64,000 bases of DNA, from positions 903,841 through 967,840 of the forward strand of contig NZ_JAJMOY010000002.1 of NCBI RefSeq assembly GCF_020991415.1. Direction: 5' to 3'. Shown piece by piece: positions 8,123-17,649 of this stretch. The DNA is from Flavobacterium sp. ENC. GTDB lineage: Bacteria > Bacteroidota > Bacteroidia > Flavobacteriales > Flavobacteriaceae. The position numbers and the translations under genes were made by a program. How positions within the stretch are numbered: the first letter of the stretch is position 1; every line of letters starts with the position of its first letter. Under the pieces are notes generated by a model that saw only the letters and a program-made list of their open reading frames with translations, was not told the DNA's origin and searched no databases.

Positions 8123-8699
8123 AGAAAAACTAAAAAAATATACTATAATCCTGGCCTCAGGATCTCCGCGCAGACAACAGTTTTTTAAAGACCTGGATTT
8201 GGATTTTGAAATCAGGCTTAAAGACATTGAAGAAATATATCCACAGGAATTACAAGCAGTTGAAATCACCGATTACCTGGCTGAATTAAAAGCTAACGCT
8301 TTTGAGGGAGAATTAAATCCTAATGAGATTTTAGTGACCAGCGACACGATAGTATGGCATCAGAATAGGGCTTTGGGGAAACCTAAAAGTGCCACAGAAG
8401 CTTTTGAAATGATAAAATCGATGTCCAATACGACACATGAGGTTTTTACATCGGTTTGTTTTAAAACCAGCTCTGCTTCTACTGTCATCAATGATGTTAC
8501 CAAAGTTACTTTTAAGGATTTATCTGATGAAGCGATTCTTTATTATATAGAGAATTACAAACCTTATGATAAAGCAGGTGCCTATGGTATTCAGGAATGG
8601 TTTGGTTTTATGGCTGTTACCAAAGTAGAAGGTTCTTACACGAATGTTATGGGGCTTCCAACGGCTAAAGTTTACGAATATTTGAGTACTTTAGTCTAA
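8115..8699 (+). CDS. maf: Maf family nucleoside triphosphate pyrophosphatase
   Basis: A 194-residue protein of normal Maf length. It has the nucleotide-binding opening LASGSPRR (residues 13-20), the central SDTIVWHQ with the catalytic Asp, and KAGAYGIQEW followed by VEGSYTNVMGLP. Maf proteins hydrolyse dTTP, UTP and modified pyrimidine nucleotides as a house-cleaning activity, and overproduction blocks septation. It overlaps the UbiA gene by 8 bases and is followed after 10 bases by the small MscS gene, so the three are likely one transcription unit. Confidence 0.93.
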   Translation: MLKEKLKKYTIILASGSPRRQQFFKDLDLDFEIRLKDIEEIYPQELQAVEITDYLAELKANAFEGELNPNEILVTSDTIVWHQNRALGKPKSATEAFEMIKSMSNTTHEVFTSVCFKTSSASTVINDVTKVTFKDLSDEAILYYIENYKPYDKAGAYGIQEWFGFMAVTKVEGSYTNVMGLPTAKVYEYLSTLV

Positions 8700-8709
8700 A
8701 AAATCACTT

Positions 8710-9240
8710 ATGTTTTCTTTTAAAGAATATAGTCAGGAAATAGTTGCTACAGGAATTCTTATTATTGCATTAGTTGCTTTAAGGATGATTATTGCCAAGT
8801 TAATTCGTCGTTATGCCAGTTCAAGTCAATTGCTGGAACACCGGACGAACTTAGTAATTAAATACATTCATTTGCTAATGAATACACTGGTAATCATTAG
8901 CCTGATTGTGATTTGGGGAGTCGACACCAAAGATATCTTTATCACCGTTTCTTCCATTGCAACTGTGATTGGTGTGGCCATGTTTGCGCAATGGTCCATT
9001 CTGAGTAATATTACTTCGGGAATGATTTTATTTTTTTCATTTCCGTTTAGAATTGGCGATACTATCAAAATTCACGATAAGGATTTTCCAATTGAGGCGG
9101 AGATTGAAGATATTAGTGCCTTTCACGTCAATTTAAGAACTAAAGAGGGCGAAAAAATTATTTTCCCCAATAATCTACTGCTCCAAAAAGGCATTTCAAT
9201 TATGCCGGTGCACTATGAAGACAAGGAGTTTTTTGATTAA
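8710..9240 (+). CDS. Small mechanosensitive channel, MscS family
   Basis: A 176-residue MscS-like protein, shorter than E. coli MscS (286 residues). It has two N-terminal helices, then the pore-lining helix region with SSIATVIGVAMFAQWSILSN, then the start of the beta domain (FPFRIGDTIKIHD and KIIFPNNLLLQKG). The usual C-terminal alpha/beta domain is largely missing, as in many compact Bacteroidota members. It is probably an inner-membrane tension-gated channel. It is the last gene of the maf unit; no terminator is obvious before the next gene at 9350. Confidence 0.82.
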   Translation: MFSFKEYSQEIVATGILIIALVALRMIIAKLIRRYASSSQLLEHRTNLVIKYIHLLMNTLVIISLIVIWGVDTKDIFITVSSIATVIGVAMFAQWSILSNITSGMILFFSFPFRIGDTIKIHDKDFPIEAEIEDISAFHVNLRTKEGEKIIFPNNLLLQKGISIMPVHYEDKEFFD

Positions 9241-9349
9241 TTGTTAATGGGAATTTTATAAACTAAAGAAGAAAAGCTAAAACAGTATTATTTAAATAAA
9301 ATATAATATTTGTTTAACCAACTCTCTGACTTTATTTAAATTCCAAAAA

Positions 9350-10450
9350 ATGACTCGAACAGTACAATTGCCTTTTTATGCAAAACTTTCTCTGATACTT
9401 ATAAGTTTAATTTGTTTTGCTTACATCTTCTGCATCGGAAAAGATATTATTACACCCGTGTTAATGGCGTTTCTATTTGCCGTTTTATTACTTCCGGTAT
9501 TTACCTTTTTAAACTCAAAACTTAAGTTTCCCAGATATCTTGCCGCGATTCTTTGTGTTATTCTTTTTGCTTCTTTTATTATTGGTATATTACTTTTCAT
9601 CTCCTATGAAGTCACAGATATGGCCAATGATTTTGCTACCATTAAAAAGAATGCGGGTGCCTTTATTGTTGACATTCATAAATTCATAAAAGATAATTTT
9701 AATATTAGTATCGGAGAACAAAAAAAATATATTGATAATGTCACCAAAGATTCTGTTAAAAACGGAAATGCCACTATTGGTTCTGCAATAATATCAATAA
9801 GTGATCTTCTTTTAGATTGCACTATTATCCCGATCTATACCTTCTTATTTTTATTGTATAAAGATCATTTTATTCTTTTCCTGGTCAAGTTAATCAGTAA
9901 AGACAATCATGCCAACCTCAAAAACATTTTATCACAAATAAAGGTTTCCATCAATAATTATATTGTAAGTTTAATACTAGAGATGATAGTTGTTTCGGTC
10001 TTAACCAGTCTGGGACTTTGGATTATTGGTGTCAAATATTTCATACTGCTTGGACTTATAACCGGTATACTGAATCTGATACCTTATATTGGTATTACTG
10101 CTGCAGGGATCATAACCATATTAGCTTCGCTTACCGGTTCTGCGGAAACATCAATGATTCTTGGAATTTTAATTGTAAACCTGATTGTTCAGTTAATTGA
10201 TAATAATGTTCTTGTGCCTTTAATTATAAATTCTAAAGTTGAAATAAACGCCTTTGTATCGATTATGGGAATTATAATCGGTGGCTCGGCGGCCGGAATA
10301 TCGGGAATGTTTCTGGCCATACCGCTTTTGGCAATTTTAAAGATTATTTTTGACAGAATCGAATCACTGGAGCCTTGGGGGTATTTGATGGGCAATCATA
10401 TGCCCAAAAGGTTTATCTGGAGAATTAGAAAAGTAAATCCTGAAAATTAA
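9350..10450 (+). CDS. AI-2E family transporter
   Basis: A 366-residue protein with paired N-terminal helices, a mid-protein soluble stretch (about residues 85-150) and a C-terminal cluster of helices carrying GLITGILNLIPYIG and GGSAAGISGMFLAIPLLAI, the signature regions of the AI-2E/PerM/YdiK superfamily. Family members are inner-membrane exporters; reported substrates include autoinducer-2 and sodium/protons, so the substrate here is open. It stands alone, with 109 bases before it and 78 after it. Confidence 0.88.
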   Translation: MTRTVQLPFYAKLSLILISLICFAYIFCIGKDIITPVLMAFLFAVLLLPVFTFLNSKLKFPRYLAAILCVILFASFIIGILLFISYEVTDMANDFATIKKNAGAFIVDIHKFIKDNFNISIGEQKKYIDNVTKDSVKNGNATIGSAIISISDLLLDCTIIPIYTFLFLLYKDHFILFLVKLISKDNHANLKNILSQIKVSINNYIVSLILEMIVVSVLTSLGLWIIGVKYFILLGLITGILNLIPYIGITAAGIITILASLTGSAETSMILGILIVNLIVQLIDNNVLVPLIINSKVEINAFVSIMGIIIGGSAAGISGMFLAIPLLAILKIIFDRIESLEPWGYLMGNHMPKRFIWRIRKVNPEN

Positions 10451-10528
10451 ATGCTGCTCCTGTAAGATATAAGCAATATTTATCTTACATTCATGCAAAA
10501 TCTTCTGTAAAAGTCAAAATACAACTGA

Positions 10529-12355
10529 ATGTTTCGAAAACTAAAAATAGTAATTGCTGTTTTACTTTGCTTATCCCTGCAAAGCGTCTGTGCACAAGTG
10601 GACAAACCTAAAAAGGAACCCGCTAAAGACAGTGCAGCAGTTTATAAAAAAATCCAGAATTACTCTAAAAAACGAAAATTCACCAAAACATTGCATAAAT
10701 GGCTTTTCAGAACCAATAAACCGAGAAAAAGAGAAGTTGAAATTATAGATAAGGACACTACTAATTATGACGGAAAAATTATCCGTAAAATAAATGTGGT
10801 GACTCTGGATCCTTTCGGACATTCGGTAGTAGATTCTACGGCCATGCCCAAAAACTGGGGAGAAAGAACCGGTAATAAGCTCCATTTAAAAACAAAAAAA
10901 ATAGCTATCTATAATCTGCTGTTATTTAAAAGAAATACACCTTATGACGCCTACAAAGTCCTGGAAAGTGAGCGTATTATCCGATCCCAGCGATATGTGA
11001 CGGCGGTGAAAATCACAAGAAAGCTGGTGAGTAAAGAATCGGACTCCATTGATGTTACCATTCGTGTTTTAGATTCATGGAGTACAATCCCCAGATTATC
11101 TTTTTCAAGCAACAAGATTTCTGTTGGGATGAAAGAGAAAGATTTTTTCGGATCAGGCCAGCAATTGGATTATCGTTTTACCAATCGTTTTGAGGATGGT
11201 GCAAATGGCAATGATATTACCTACACCGTTCCGAATATTGTCAATACTTTCATCAGTACAACCTTAAAGTACAATATGGATCTCGACAATAATTACAGTA
11301 AAAGTGTTGATTTCGAACGGGCTTTTTACTCTCCCCTGACCAAATGGGCAGGCGGAATATTATTGGGACAAAGTTTTAGGAGAGATAGTTTGCAGGGACC
11401 GGATTTAAATTATTATTTCCAGCCTTTTAAATATGATTATCATGATCTTTGGGCAGGAAAAGCAGCAAAAGTTTTTGAAGATGAGGCTAACGGAATAACC
11501 AATCTGATTGTATCGGGACGATTTTTAAATATTGATTATAAAGAAAGTCCGTCCAGGGATTTTGATCCCACGGATTATTATTCTGATGAAAAATTAATTT
11601 TAAGCGGTGTCGGAGTTAATACCCGAAGGTTTGTCAAAGACAGCTATATTTTTAGAAATGGACAGACCGAAGATGTCCCCATAGGCAGGATTTACGGAAT
11701 GACATTTGGCTATCAGTATAAAAATACTTTTTGGAGGCCCTACGTCGGGGCGCAGTTCTCTTTTGGTAACTATTATCGCCTAGGATTTCTGAGCATGAAT
11801 TTTGAAGCCGGAACTTTCTTTCATCAGTCCAAAACGTATCAGACAACCTTATTGTTTGAATCTAATTACTTTACCAAACTGTACAGTATTGGAAACTGGA
11901 AGATAAGACAATTTATTAATCCTAAATTCGTATTGGGTATCAATCGTGTCGATGTTATTGGCGATCAGCTAACTATTAATGATCGCGAAGGAATCGCCGG
12001 ATTTAACACTGCCCTGTACGGAACAAGCAAGGTTCTTTTGTCCTTGCAAACACAAACCTATGCCCCTCACGCCCTTTGGGGATTTCGTATGAATCCGTTT
12101 TTTAATTATACTGCGGCCATACTCGGAAGTAAAAATGATGCCATGTTTAAAAACAAACCGTATCATAAATTTACTATAGGTTTAGTGATCAGTAATGATT
12201 ATCTGGTGTTCAGTTCATTTCAACTTTCGCTGTCTTACTATCCTACCATTCCGTTGCAGGGCGATAATGTAACGAAAACCAATACTTTTGAAACGACAGA
12301 TTATGGACTGCAAACTTTTGAGCTGGCAAAACCACGAGTTGTAGAATATAAATAA
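10529..12355 (+). CDS. Predicted outer-membrane beta-barrel protein with POTRA-like N-terminal region
   Basis: A 608-residue secreted protein. Residues 1-22 form a signal peptide ending SVCAQ. A basic stretch (about residues 45-75) is followed by a POTRA-like segment with IIRKINVVTLDPFG and then RSQRYVTAVKI. The last 400 residues alternate polar and aromatic residues in the manner of a transmembrane barrel and include RPYVGAQFSFG and WGFRMNPFFNYTA. This resembles Omp85/BamA-related assembly or translocation proteins. It is too short and has too few POTRA repeats for BamA itself, so I call it only a BamA/TamA-superfamily candidate. It stands alone on the plus strand. Confidence 0.6.
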   Translation: MFRKLKIVIAVLLCLSLQSVCAQVDKPKKEPAKDSAAVYKKIQNYSKKRKFTKTLHKWLFRTNKPRKREVEIIDKDTTNYDGKIIRKINVVTLDPFGHSVVDSTAMPKNWGERTGNKLHLKTKKIAIYNLLLFKRNTPYDAYKVLESERIIRSQRYVTAVKITRKLVSKESDSIDVTIRVLDSWSTIPRLSFSSNKISVGMKEKDFFGSGQQLDYRFTNRFEDGANGNDITYTVPNIVNTFISTTLKYNMDLDNNYSKSVDFERAFYSPLTKWAGGILLGQSFRRDSLQGPDLNYYFQPFKYDYHDLWAGKAAKVFEDEANGITNLIVSGRFLNIDYKESPSRDFDPTDYYSDEKLILSGVGVNTRRFVKDSYIFRNGQTEDVPIGRIYGMTFGYQYKNTFWRPYVGAQFSFGNYYRLGFLSMNFEAGTFFHQSKTYQTTLLFESNYFTKLYSIGNWKIRQFINPKFVLGINRVDVIGDQLTINDREGIAGFNTALYGTSKVLLSLQTQTYAPHALWGFRMNPFFNYTAAILGSKNDAMFKNKPYHKFTIGLVISNDYLVFSSFQLSLSYYPTIPLQGDNVTKTNTFETTDYGLQTFELAKPRVVEYK

Positions 12356-12472
12356 GCCATGATTAGAATTCTTCTTTTTGTTGTCTCTAAAAAGTAATTT
12401 TTATTTATGTTTTTAGTCTTTTTGCAATCTATTAATAATCAATTATTTCCAAAATAATAAAGAATAACCCGT

Positions 12473-12494
12473 CGATAAAAAACATCTTTTATCG
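12473..12494. other. Hairpin in the 12356-12576 intergenic region
   Basis: CGATAAAA (12473-12480) pairs with TTTTATCG (12487-12494). It lies 118 bases after the barrel gene and about 80 before the next start. It has no T run of its own beyond the stem, so it may be a weak terminator or a regulatory dyad. Confidence 0.35.
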
Positions 12495-12514
12495 GTTAAA
12501 ATGCATTTAGTTTT

Positions 12515-12522
12515 TATTTTTG
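12515..12522 (+). promoter_or_regulatory. -7 promoter element for the His/Asp-rich secreted protein
   Basis: TATTTTTG matches TANNTTTG, 54 bases upstream of the start at 12577. No clear -33 TTG at the expected distance. Confidence 0.4.
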
Positions 12523-12576
12523 GCACAGTATATGAATATCGGTAAATACGATTATAATTAACATAAAACTAAAAAA

Positions 12577-13089
12577 ATGAAAACAATTAAAATAGCAATC
12601 GCGGGACTGTTTCTTTTGGTTGCAAACGCTACACAAGCTCAGGTATCTGTAAACGTAAACATAGGAAGTCCTCCTGCATGGGGTCCTTCAGGATATGCCG
12701 AAATGGAGTATTATTATTTACCGGACATCGAAGCATATTATGATGTAAGAGCTTCACAATTTATTTATTTTGGAGGAGGAAGATGGGTTAGAACCGCTCA
12801 TTTGCCAAGACAATATCGCGATTATGATTTATATGGAGGTTACAAAGTTGTCCTTACGGATTACCATGGCAGAACTCCTTACACTTATTTTGACAGACAT
12901 AGAGTAAGATACTACAAAGGGTATCATGGTGCGCCTCAAAGACCGTACAGACCAAGACCGGTTTATGGTTACAATGAGCGTCACGATAATCACAGAGATG
13001 ACAGACGTCATGATCATCACGACAGACATGAAAGACACGATCATCACGACAGACATGACCACGATGATCACCGTGGCGGAAGAAGATAA
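12577..13089 (+). CDS. Small secreted protein with His/Asp/Arg-rich C-terminus
   Basis: A 170-residue protein. Residues 1-21 form a signal peptide (FLLVANATQAQ). The body contains GPSGYAEMEYYYLPDIEAYY and a VYGYNERH segment typical of small tyrosine-rich secreted proteins of Flavobacteria. The last 35 residues are almost entirely His, Asp and Arg in HDRHERHDHHDRHD-like repeats. The tail could bind divalent metal or be a disordered charged spacer; no enzyme motif is visible. Followed by a strong terminator, so it is monocistronic. Function unknown. Confidence 0.8.
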   Translation: MKTIKIAIAGLFLLVANATQAQVSVNVNIGSPPAWGPSGYAEMEYYYLPDIEAYYDVRASQFIYFGGGRWVRTAHLPRQYRDYDLYGGYKVVLTDYHGRTPYTYFDRHRVRYYKGYHGAPQRPYRPRPVYGYNERHDNHRDDRRHDHHDRHERHDHHDRHDHDDHRGGRR

Positions 13090-13115
13090 TACTAAATTGC
13101 TAATTTTTAAAGAGA

Positions 13116-13152
13116 AGAGAGTATCCAAATTTGGACACTCTCTTTTTTTTTT
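13116..13152 (+). terminator. Rho-independent terminator
   Basis: AGAGAGTATCC (13116-13126) pairs with GGACACTCTCT (13133-13143) with one G-T type mismatch, followed by a long T run. Confidence 0.85.
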
Positions 13153-13265
13153 GGTATTTTTTTCTAATTTTAGTTAAATCGTTGCATTTTTCACATAAAC
13201 AGATAACATGTTGATTTTAAGCGAATTATTAACAAATCGGATGTTATTTTAATCGAATTAAAACT

Positions 13266-13273
13266 TACATTTG
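13266..13273 (+). promoter_or_regulatory. -7 promoter element for the lipoprotein gene
   Basis: TACATTTG matches TANNTTTG, 29 bases upstream of the ATG at 13303. Confidence 0.45.
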
Positions 13274-13302
13274 CACCGAATTTTAAAAACACCAAAAGAT
13301 TT

Positions 13303-14928
13303 ATGAAAAAGAATAAGTATTTATTTTCATTTTTAGCTTTGTTTCTTTTTGCATGTTGTGATAATAACGATAATAATGCAAATGATAGTCAGTCTGTTAA
13401 TAACGTTACCATCAACAACGATGTAACGGAATTAAGTAAAAGGATTGATTTCACCACCTCAGGGGTAATTTCAATACAAAACACTGCTGCTACAGGAAAA
13501 TCTGCTGCTGCAAATGCTTCTACATCTTTTCCTTTAGTTCAGATTGGTGAAATAAAACCACCGGTGGACAGCCAGGGCAGAACATTACAAGCGAGTCATG
13601 TTGCCGTAAATGGAAATTACGCCTATGTATCGTATATCATGAGAGGCGATGCTTATTCCGGAGCAATTGATGTTATTGATGTTTCAGATCCTTACAAACC
13701 AAAATTAGTGACTTCGGCTCTTATTGCCAATACCGATATTACTTCGCTTACCTACGCAAATGGAAATTTAATTATCGGTGGCGCAACTGATATTGATAAA
13801 CTTCAATCGGTAACAAATCCTGCCATTGTGATTAATATGCAATTGAGTTCAGGTCTGCTTACAGACAAATATACCACTAACTATTTAGAAAGCAGAGTTA
13901 CCACTGACGTAGCTGCTACTACCTCTTCTTATTTCGCTGTAACAGGTGACAATGGAAGTTTGTTTAAACTGAGCGCTTCAGGCAAAGCAGTAGAAGGAAA
14001 AACGCCTGTAGCAGATTTGCGTTCTATAGCCTTAAACGGAGATAAAATTGTAACCTTAAGCGGAACTAAAGGAGTAAATATTTACAGCCAGTCGACATTA
14101 GCCTTGCAAAAAAGCTTTACTATATCTACAGATGTAAGCGGTGCAAAAAGAACCATGGATTTTGACGGAACAAACCTATTGGTCTCTGAAGGATATAAAG
14201 GGCTTGGTGTTTATGACAGTAATAGCGGATCAAAATTGCAAACTATTGCCATAGCGACTGCAGGAGAAGACAATGTGACCAATGCTGTTTCAGTAAACGA
14301 CGGTTATGCGTTTGTTGCCAATGGCGCATTGGGACTTAACGTATATAAAACGGGCACACCGCTTAGTTTAGTAGGAACTTTAGGAATTGCAGGATCTTCC
14401 AACTACGTAAAATCAAGTGGTGATTATATTTATGTCGCCAGCGGAACAGGTGGTTTAAAAATCATTAAGGTGGAAAAACCAGGCACTACTTTCGCCAGCT
14501 GTACACTATTTGGAATCTATAATCAGGGTCTAAATTTGATTTTAAATTCAAATGAAATAAAATCATATTCGGGAGCAACAGCTATTAATTCGGCTATTGT
14601 AAACTCCGGTGCAGTTTTAACACATTGTGGTTCTATCAGTATTTTAAATGGTTTAACCTTAAACAGCGGCTCGACTTTTAATATGAGAGGAACTCTGGCG
14701 CAAGGTAAATACCTCCCTTTAAGCTCAACAGAACTTATCATTAACAACAATTCCTTACTTCAAATTGAAGGTTCAGTTGTGATTTGGGGAGATTTACGAT
14801 TAAACAGCGGTGCTAAAATTAATTTTATTGGTAACGACTCTTCTATAACAATTTACGGAAAAGTGATCAAAAGCGGTACGGTTACCATTACCGGAAATTA
14901 CAAAGACACAGAAAACAAGTTAAAATAA
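13303..14928 (+). CDS. LVIVD-repeat-like beta-propeller lipoprotein
   Basis: A 541-residue protein with a lipoprotein signal peptide: hydrophobic core then LFACC, so Cys18 or Cys19 would be lipidated. The next 25 residues are an Asn/Asp-rich linker. The middle (about residues 75-390) is a series of roughly 45-residue blade-like repeats with motifs such as IDVIDVSDPYKPKL, LNVYKTG and GGLKIIKVEKPG, as in LVIVD-repeat proteins. The C-terminal 140 residues look like a beta-solenoid with repeated LNSGSTF, LNNNS and LNSGAKI phrases. Probably a surface or periplasmic binding protein; no ligand can be named. It has its own promoter-like element and terminator. Confidence 0.72.
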   Translation: MKKNKYLFSFLALFLFACCDNNDNNANDSQSVNNVTINNDVTELSKRIDFTTSGVISIQNTAATGKSAAANASTSFPLVQIGEIKPPVDSQGRTLQASHVAVNGNYAYVSYIMRGDAYSGAIDVIDVSDPYKPKLVTSALIANTDITSLTYANGNLIIGGATDIDKLQSVTNPAIVINMQLSSGLLTDKYTTNYLESRVTTDVAATTSSYFAVTGDNGSLFKLSASGKAVEGKTPVADLRSIALNGDKIVTLSGTKGVNIYSQSTLALQKSFTISTDVSGAKRTMDFDGTNLLVSEGYKGLGVYDSNSGSKLQTIAIATAGEDNVTNAVSVNDGYAFVANGALGLNVYKTGTPLSLVGTLGIAGSSNYVKSSGDYIYVASGTGGLKIIKVEKPGTTFASCTLFGIYNQGLNLILNSNEIKSYSGATAINSAIVNSGAVLTHCGSISILNGLTLNSGSTFNMRGTLAQGKYLPLSSTELIINNNSLLQIEGSVVIWGDLRLNSGAKINFIGNDSSITIYGKVIKSGTVTITGNYKDTENKLK

Positions 14929-14965
14929 ATACATACTGCTCAGGCAGTTAAATACATTTTCATAG

Positions 14966-14998
14966 AAAGCTGTCAGAATTAGTCTGTCAGCTTTTTTT
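14966..14998 (+). terminator. Rho-independent terminator of the lipoprotein gene
   Basis: AAAGCTGTCAG (14966-14976) pairs with CTGTCAGCTTT (from 14984) with one mismatch, then a T run. Confidence 0.75.
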
Positions 14999-15071
14999 GT
15001 TTTTATTAAAAAATTGAATGAATTATCAGCCATTAACATTTCATTTACATAATCTTCAAAAATATAATTAG

Positions 15072-15079
15072 TATTTTTG
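15072..15079 (+). promoter_or_regulatory. -7 promoter element for the PIG-L deacetylase operon
   Basis: TATTTTTG matches TANNTTTG, 28 bases before the ATG at 15108. Confidence 0.45.
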
Positions 15080-15107
15080 AAGCTCTTTCAAAACATCTCA
15101 TTATACT

Positions 15108-17639
15108 ATGCGAAAAATTCAGATACAGATTCTTTTTATTTTTATAGCTGGAACTTTCATTTCTTTTGCACAACAACCACAAAAACCAAATTCTGTTGAA
15201 ATTTACAATCAAATCAAAAAATTAAACTTTTTAGGTTCCGTATTGTATCTCGCAGCACATCCCGACGATGAAAATACGCGTCTGATCTCGTATTTGGCCA
15301 ATGACGTAAATGCCAGAACAGGATATTTGTCCCTAACCCGTGGCGATGGGGGGCAAAATCTTATTGGTCCGCAACTACGTGAATTATTAGGTGTTATAAG
15401 AACGCAGGAACTAATTGAAGCCCGAAAAATAGATGGCGGAGAACAATTTTTTTCCCGTGCAAATGATTTCGGCTATTCCAAAAATCCGGATGAAACGCTC
15501 AAAATCTGGGACAAAGACAAGGTGCTTTCGGACGTAGTCTGGACCATAAGAAAATTTCAGCCTGATGTCATTATCAATCGGTTTGATCACAGATCGCCGG
15601 GTACCACACACGGACACCACACATCCTCGGCCATGTTAAGCGTTGAAAGCTTTAATCTGACCAACGATCCGAAAATATACCCGGAACAGTTAAAATATGT
15701 AAAGCCATGGCAGGTTAAGCGTCAGTTTTTCAATACTTCGTGGTGGTTTTACGGAAGCCAGGAAAAATTTGATGCAGCCAGTAAATCCAATTTTACTAAA
15801 TTAGAGACAGGTGTTTATTATACCGGAATCGGAAAGTCCAATCAGGAAATTGCCGCACTGAGCCGCAGCCGTCACCAATCTCAGGGATTTGGAAGTACCG
15901 GTGCCCGTGGAAATGAAACCGAATATCTGGAGCTTATCAACGGGGATATCCCAAAAGACCGTGATCAGTTATTTGACGGAATTGATACTACCTGGAACCG
16001 TGTTAAAAACGGAAAACCGGTTGGTGAATTAATTTCTAAAATTATAGCCAAATATGACTTCAGTAATCCATCGGCCAGTATTCCTGACTTAATAAAAGCC
16101 TATACGATGATCGAATCTCTCGAAGACGATCACTGGAAAAGCCTGAAATCTGCTGCCATTAAAAACATCATTGCATCCTGCTCGGGTCTATATCTCGAAG
16201 CCGTTGCAAGCGAACAGGAAGCCACACCCGGAAGTACCGTTAAACTAAGCCTTGAAGCCATTAACAGATGTGCTGTCGAAATGGAATTAACAAGTGTGAC
16301 GACACTGCCGGATCATAAAAATACCATTCAAAACAGTATTTTAAAAAACAATGCTGATCTGAAAACCACTTTACAGCTTCAGCTCCCCAATACAATTGAA
16401 TATACACAACCGTATTGGCTAAAAGAAAAAGCCAGTGTTGGAATGTACACCGTATCCAATCAGGAAAATATCGGAATACCGGATATTATAAGAGAAGTTA
16501 AAGTAGTTTTTAACGTAAAAATAAATGGTGTAGAGATTCCGTTTGAGCGAATCGTGGTTTACAAATACAATGACGGCGTAAAAGGCGAAATGTATAATTT
16601 TCTTGATATAGTTCCCGAAGCTACCACTTCAATCCTGGAAAAAGTTTTGATTTTTAAGGATACCAAAAGTAAAATGGTTCCTGTAAAAGTCCGCGCCGGA
16701 AAAGATGACATCAAAGGAAACGTACAATTGGAATTACCGAAAGACTGGCTGGTTTCCCCGAAACAAATTCCGTTTGCTTTAGAGAAAAAAGGAATGGAAC
16801 AAACCTTTTATTTTGAGGTAACAGCACCAATTCAACCGGAAGAAGCCGTTGCAAAAAGCATTGTCATCATAGATAATCAGCGTTTTGACAAAGATGTGAC
16901 GATTATAGATTACAGTCATATTACGAAGCAAATGGTTTTAAAATCTGCAGAATCGAAATGTCTCCGCATTGATCTGAAAACCTCAGGAAATGCAATCGGA
17001 TATATTATGGGTGCAGGTGATGAAGTTCCTGAAAGTCTTGCTCAGATGGGCTATAAAGTAACCATCTTGAAACCGGAAGAAATCACACCGGAAAAACTGG
17101 ATTCGTTTAATGCTGTCATTACAGGAGTTCGTGCTTACAATACCGTTAATGCTTTAGCCAACAAACAAAAAATACTTTTCGATTTTGTAAAAAGTGGTAA
17201 AAACATGATTGTTCAGTACAATACGTACGGCAGAACGGTAACCGATCAGATTGCACCGTATCCCTTAAAAATATCTAATGACCGTGTGACCGAAGAAAAT
17301 GCAAAAATTACGTTTCTGGCCCCCAATCATCCGGTTTTAAATGTTCCGAATAAAATCAGCACTAAAGATTTTGAGGGCTGGACACAGGAACAAGGCTTGT
17401 ATTATCCGGATCAGTATGACCCTGCCTTCACTCCTATTCTATCCTCACATGACAAAGGGGAATCTCCAAAAAACGGAGCCTTATTAGTCGCACCATACGG
17501 GAAAGGATACTATATTTACACAGGTCTTAGTTTTTTCAGGGAACTACCTGAAGGAGTTGCCGGGGCGTATCGGTTACTTTCGAATATCATTTCACTAAAA
17601 CAGCCTATAGAAGCTCCAAAACAGGAATTAAAGAAATAA
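15108..17639 (+). CDS. Secreted PIG-L family deacetylase with C-terminal glutamine-amidotransferase-like domain
   Basis: An 843-residue protein with a signal peptide ending ISFAQ. The N-terminal 250 residues are a LmbE/PIG-L deacetylase: zinc motif AAHPDDE (His51, Asp54 region) and the third-ligand motif THGHH (167-171). This family removes N-acetyl groups from GlcNAc-type sugars. Middle domains look like beta-sandwich. The end (about residues 630-835) contains GYIMGAGDEVPESL and ITGVRAYNT and resembles a ThuA/class I glutamine-amidotransferase fold, probably non-catalytic. Directly downstream are a tiny membrane peptide and a sodium:solute symporter, with gaps of 10 and 3 bases, suggesting deacetylation of an extracytoplasmic amino sugar coupled to uptake. 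The substrate is inferred, not shown. Confidence 0.85.
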   Translation: MRKIQIQILFIFIAGTFISFAQQPQKPNSVEIYNQIKKLNFLGSVLYLAAHPDDENTRLISYLANDVNARTGYLSLTRGDGGQNLIGPQLRELLGVIRTQELIEARKIDGGEQFFSRANDFGYSKNPDETLKIWDKDKVLSDVVWTIRKFQPDVIINRFDHRSPGTTHGHHTSSAMLSVESFNLTNDPKIYPEQLKYVKPWQVKRQFFNTSWWFYGSQEKFDAASKSNFTKLETGVYYTGIGKSNQEIAALSRSRHQSQGFGSTGARGNETEYLELINGDIPKDRDQLFDGIDTTWNRVKNGKPVGELISKIIAKYDFSNPSASIPDLIKAYTMIESLEDDHWKSLKSAAIKNIIASCSGLYLEAVASEQEATPGSTVKLSLEAINRCAVEMELTSVTTLPDHKNTIQNSILKNNADLKTTLQLQLPNTIEYTQPYWLKEKASVGMYTVSNQENIGIPDIIREVKVVFNVKINGVEIPFERIVVYKYNDGVKGEMYNFLDIVPEATTSILEKVLIFKDTKSKMVPVKVRAGKDDIKGNVQLELPKDWLVSPKQIPFALEKKGMEQTFYFEVTAPIQPEEAVAKSIVIIDNQRFDKDVTIIDYSHITKQMVLKSAESKCLRIDLKTSGNAIGYIMGAGDEVPESLAQMGYKVTILKPEEITPEKLDSFNAVITGVRAYNTVNALANKQKILFDFVKSGKNMIVQYNTYGRTVTDQIAPYPLKISNDRVTEENAKITFLAPNHPVLNVPNKISTKDFEGWTQEQGLYYPDQYDPAFTPILSSHDKGESPKNGALLVAPYGKGYYIYTGLSFFRELPEGVAGAYRLLSNIISLKQPIEAPKQELKK

Positions 17640-17649
17640 ATATTCAAAA

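Noticed and set aside
12829..13128. Minus-strand 99-codon frame opposite the His/Asp-rich protein
   Set aside because: Antisense of a low-complexity repeat; the plus-strand gene has a signal peptide, promoter and terminator.
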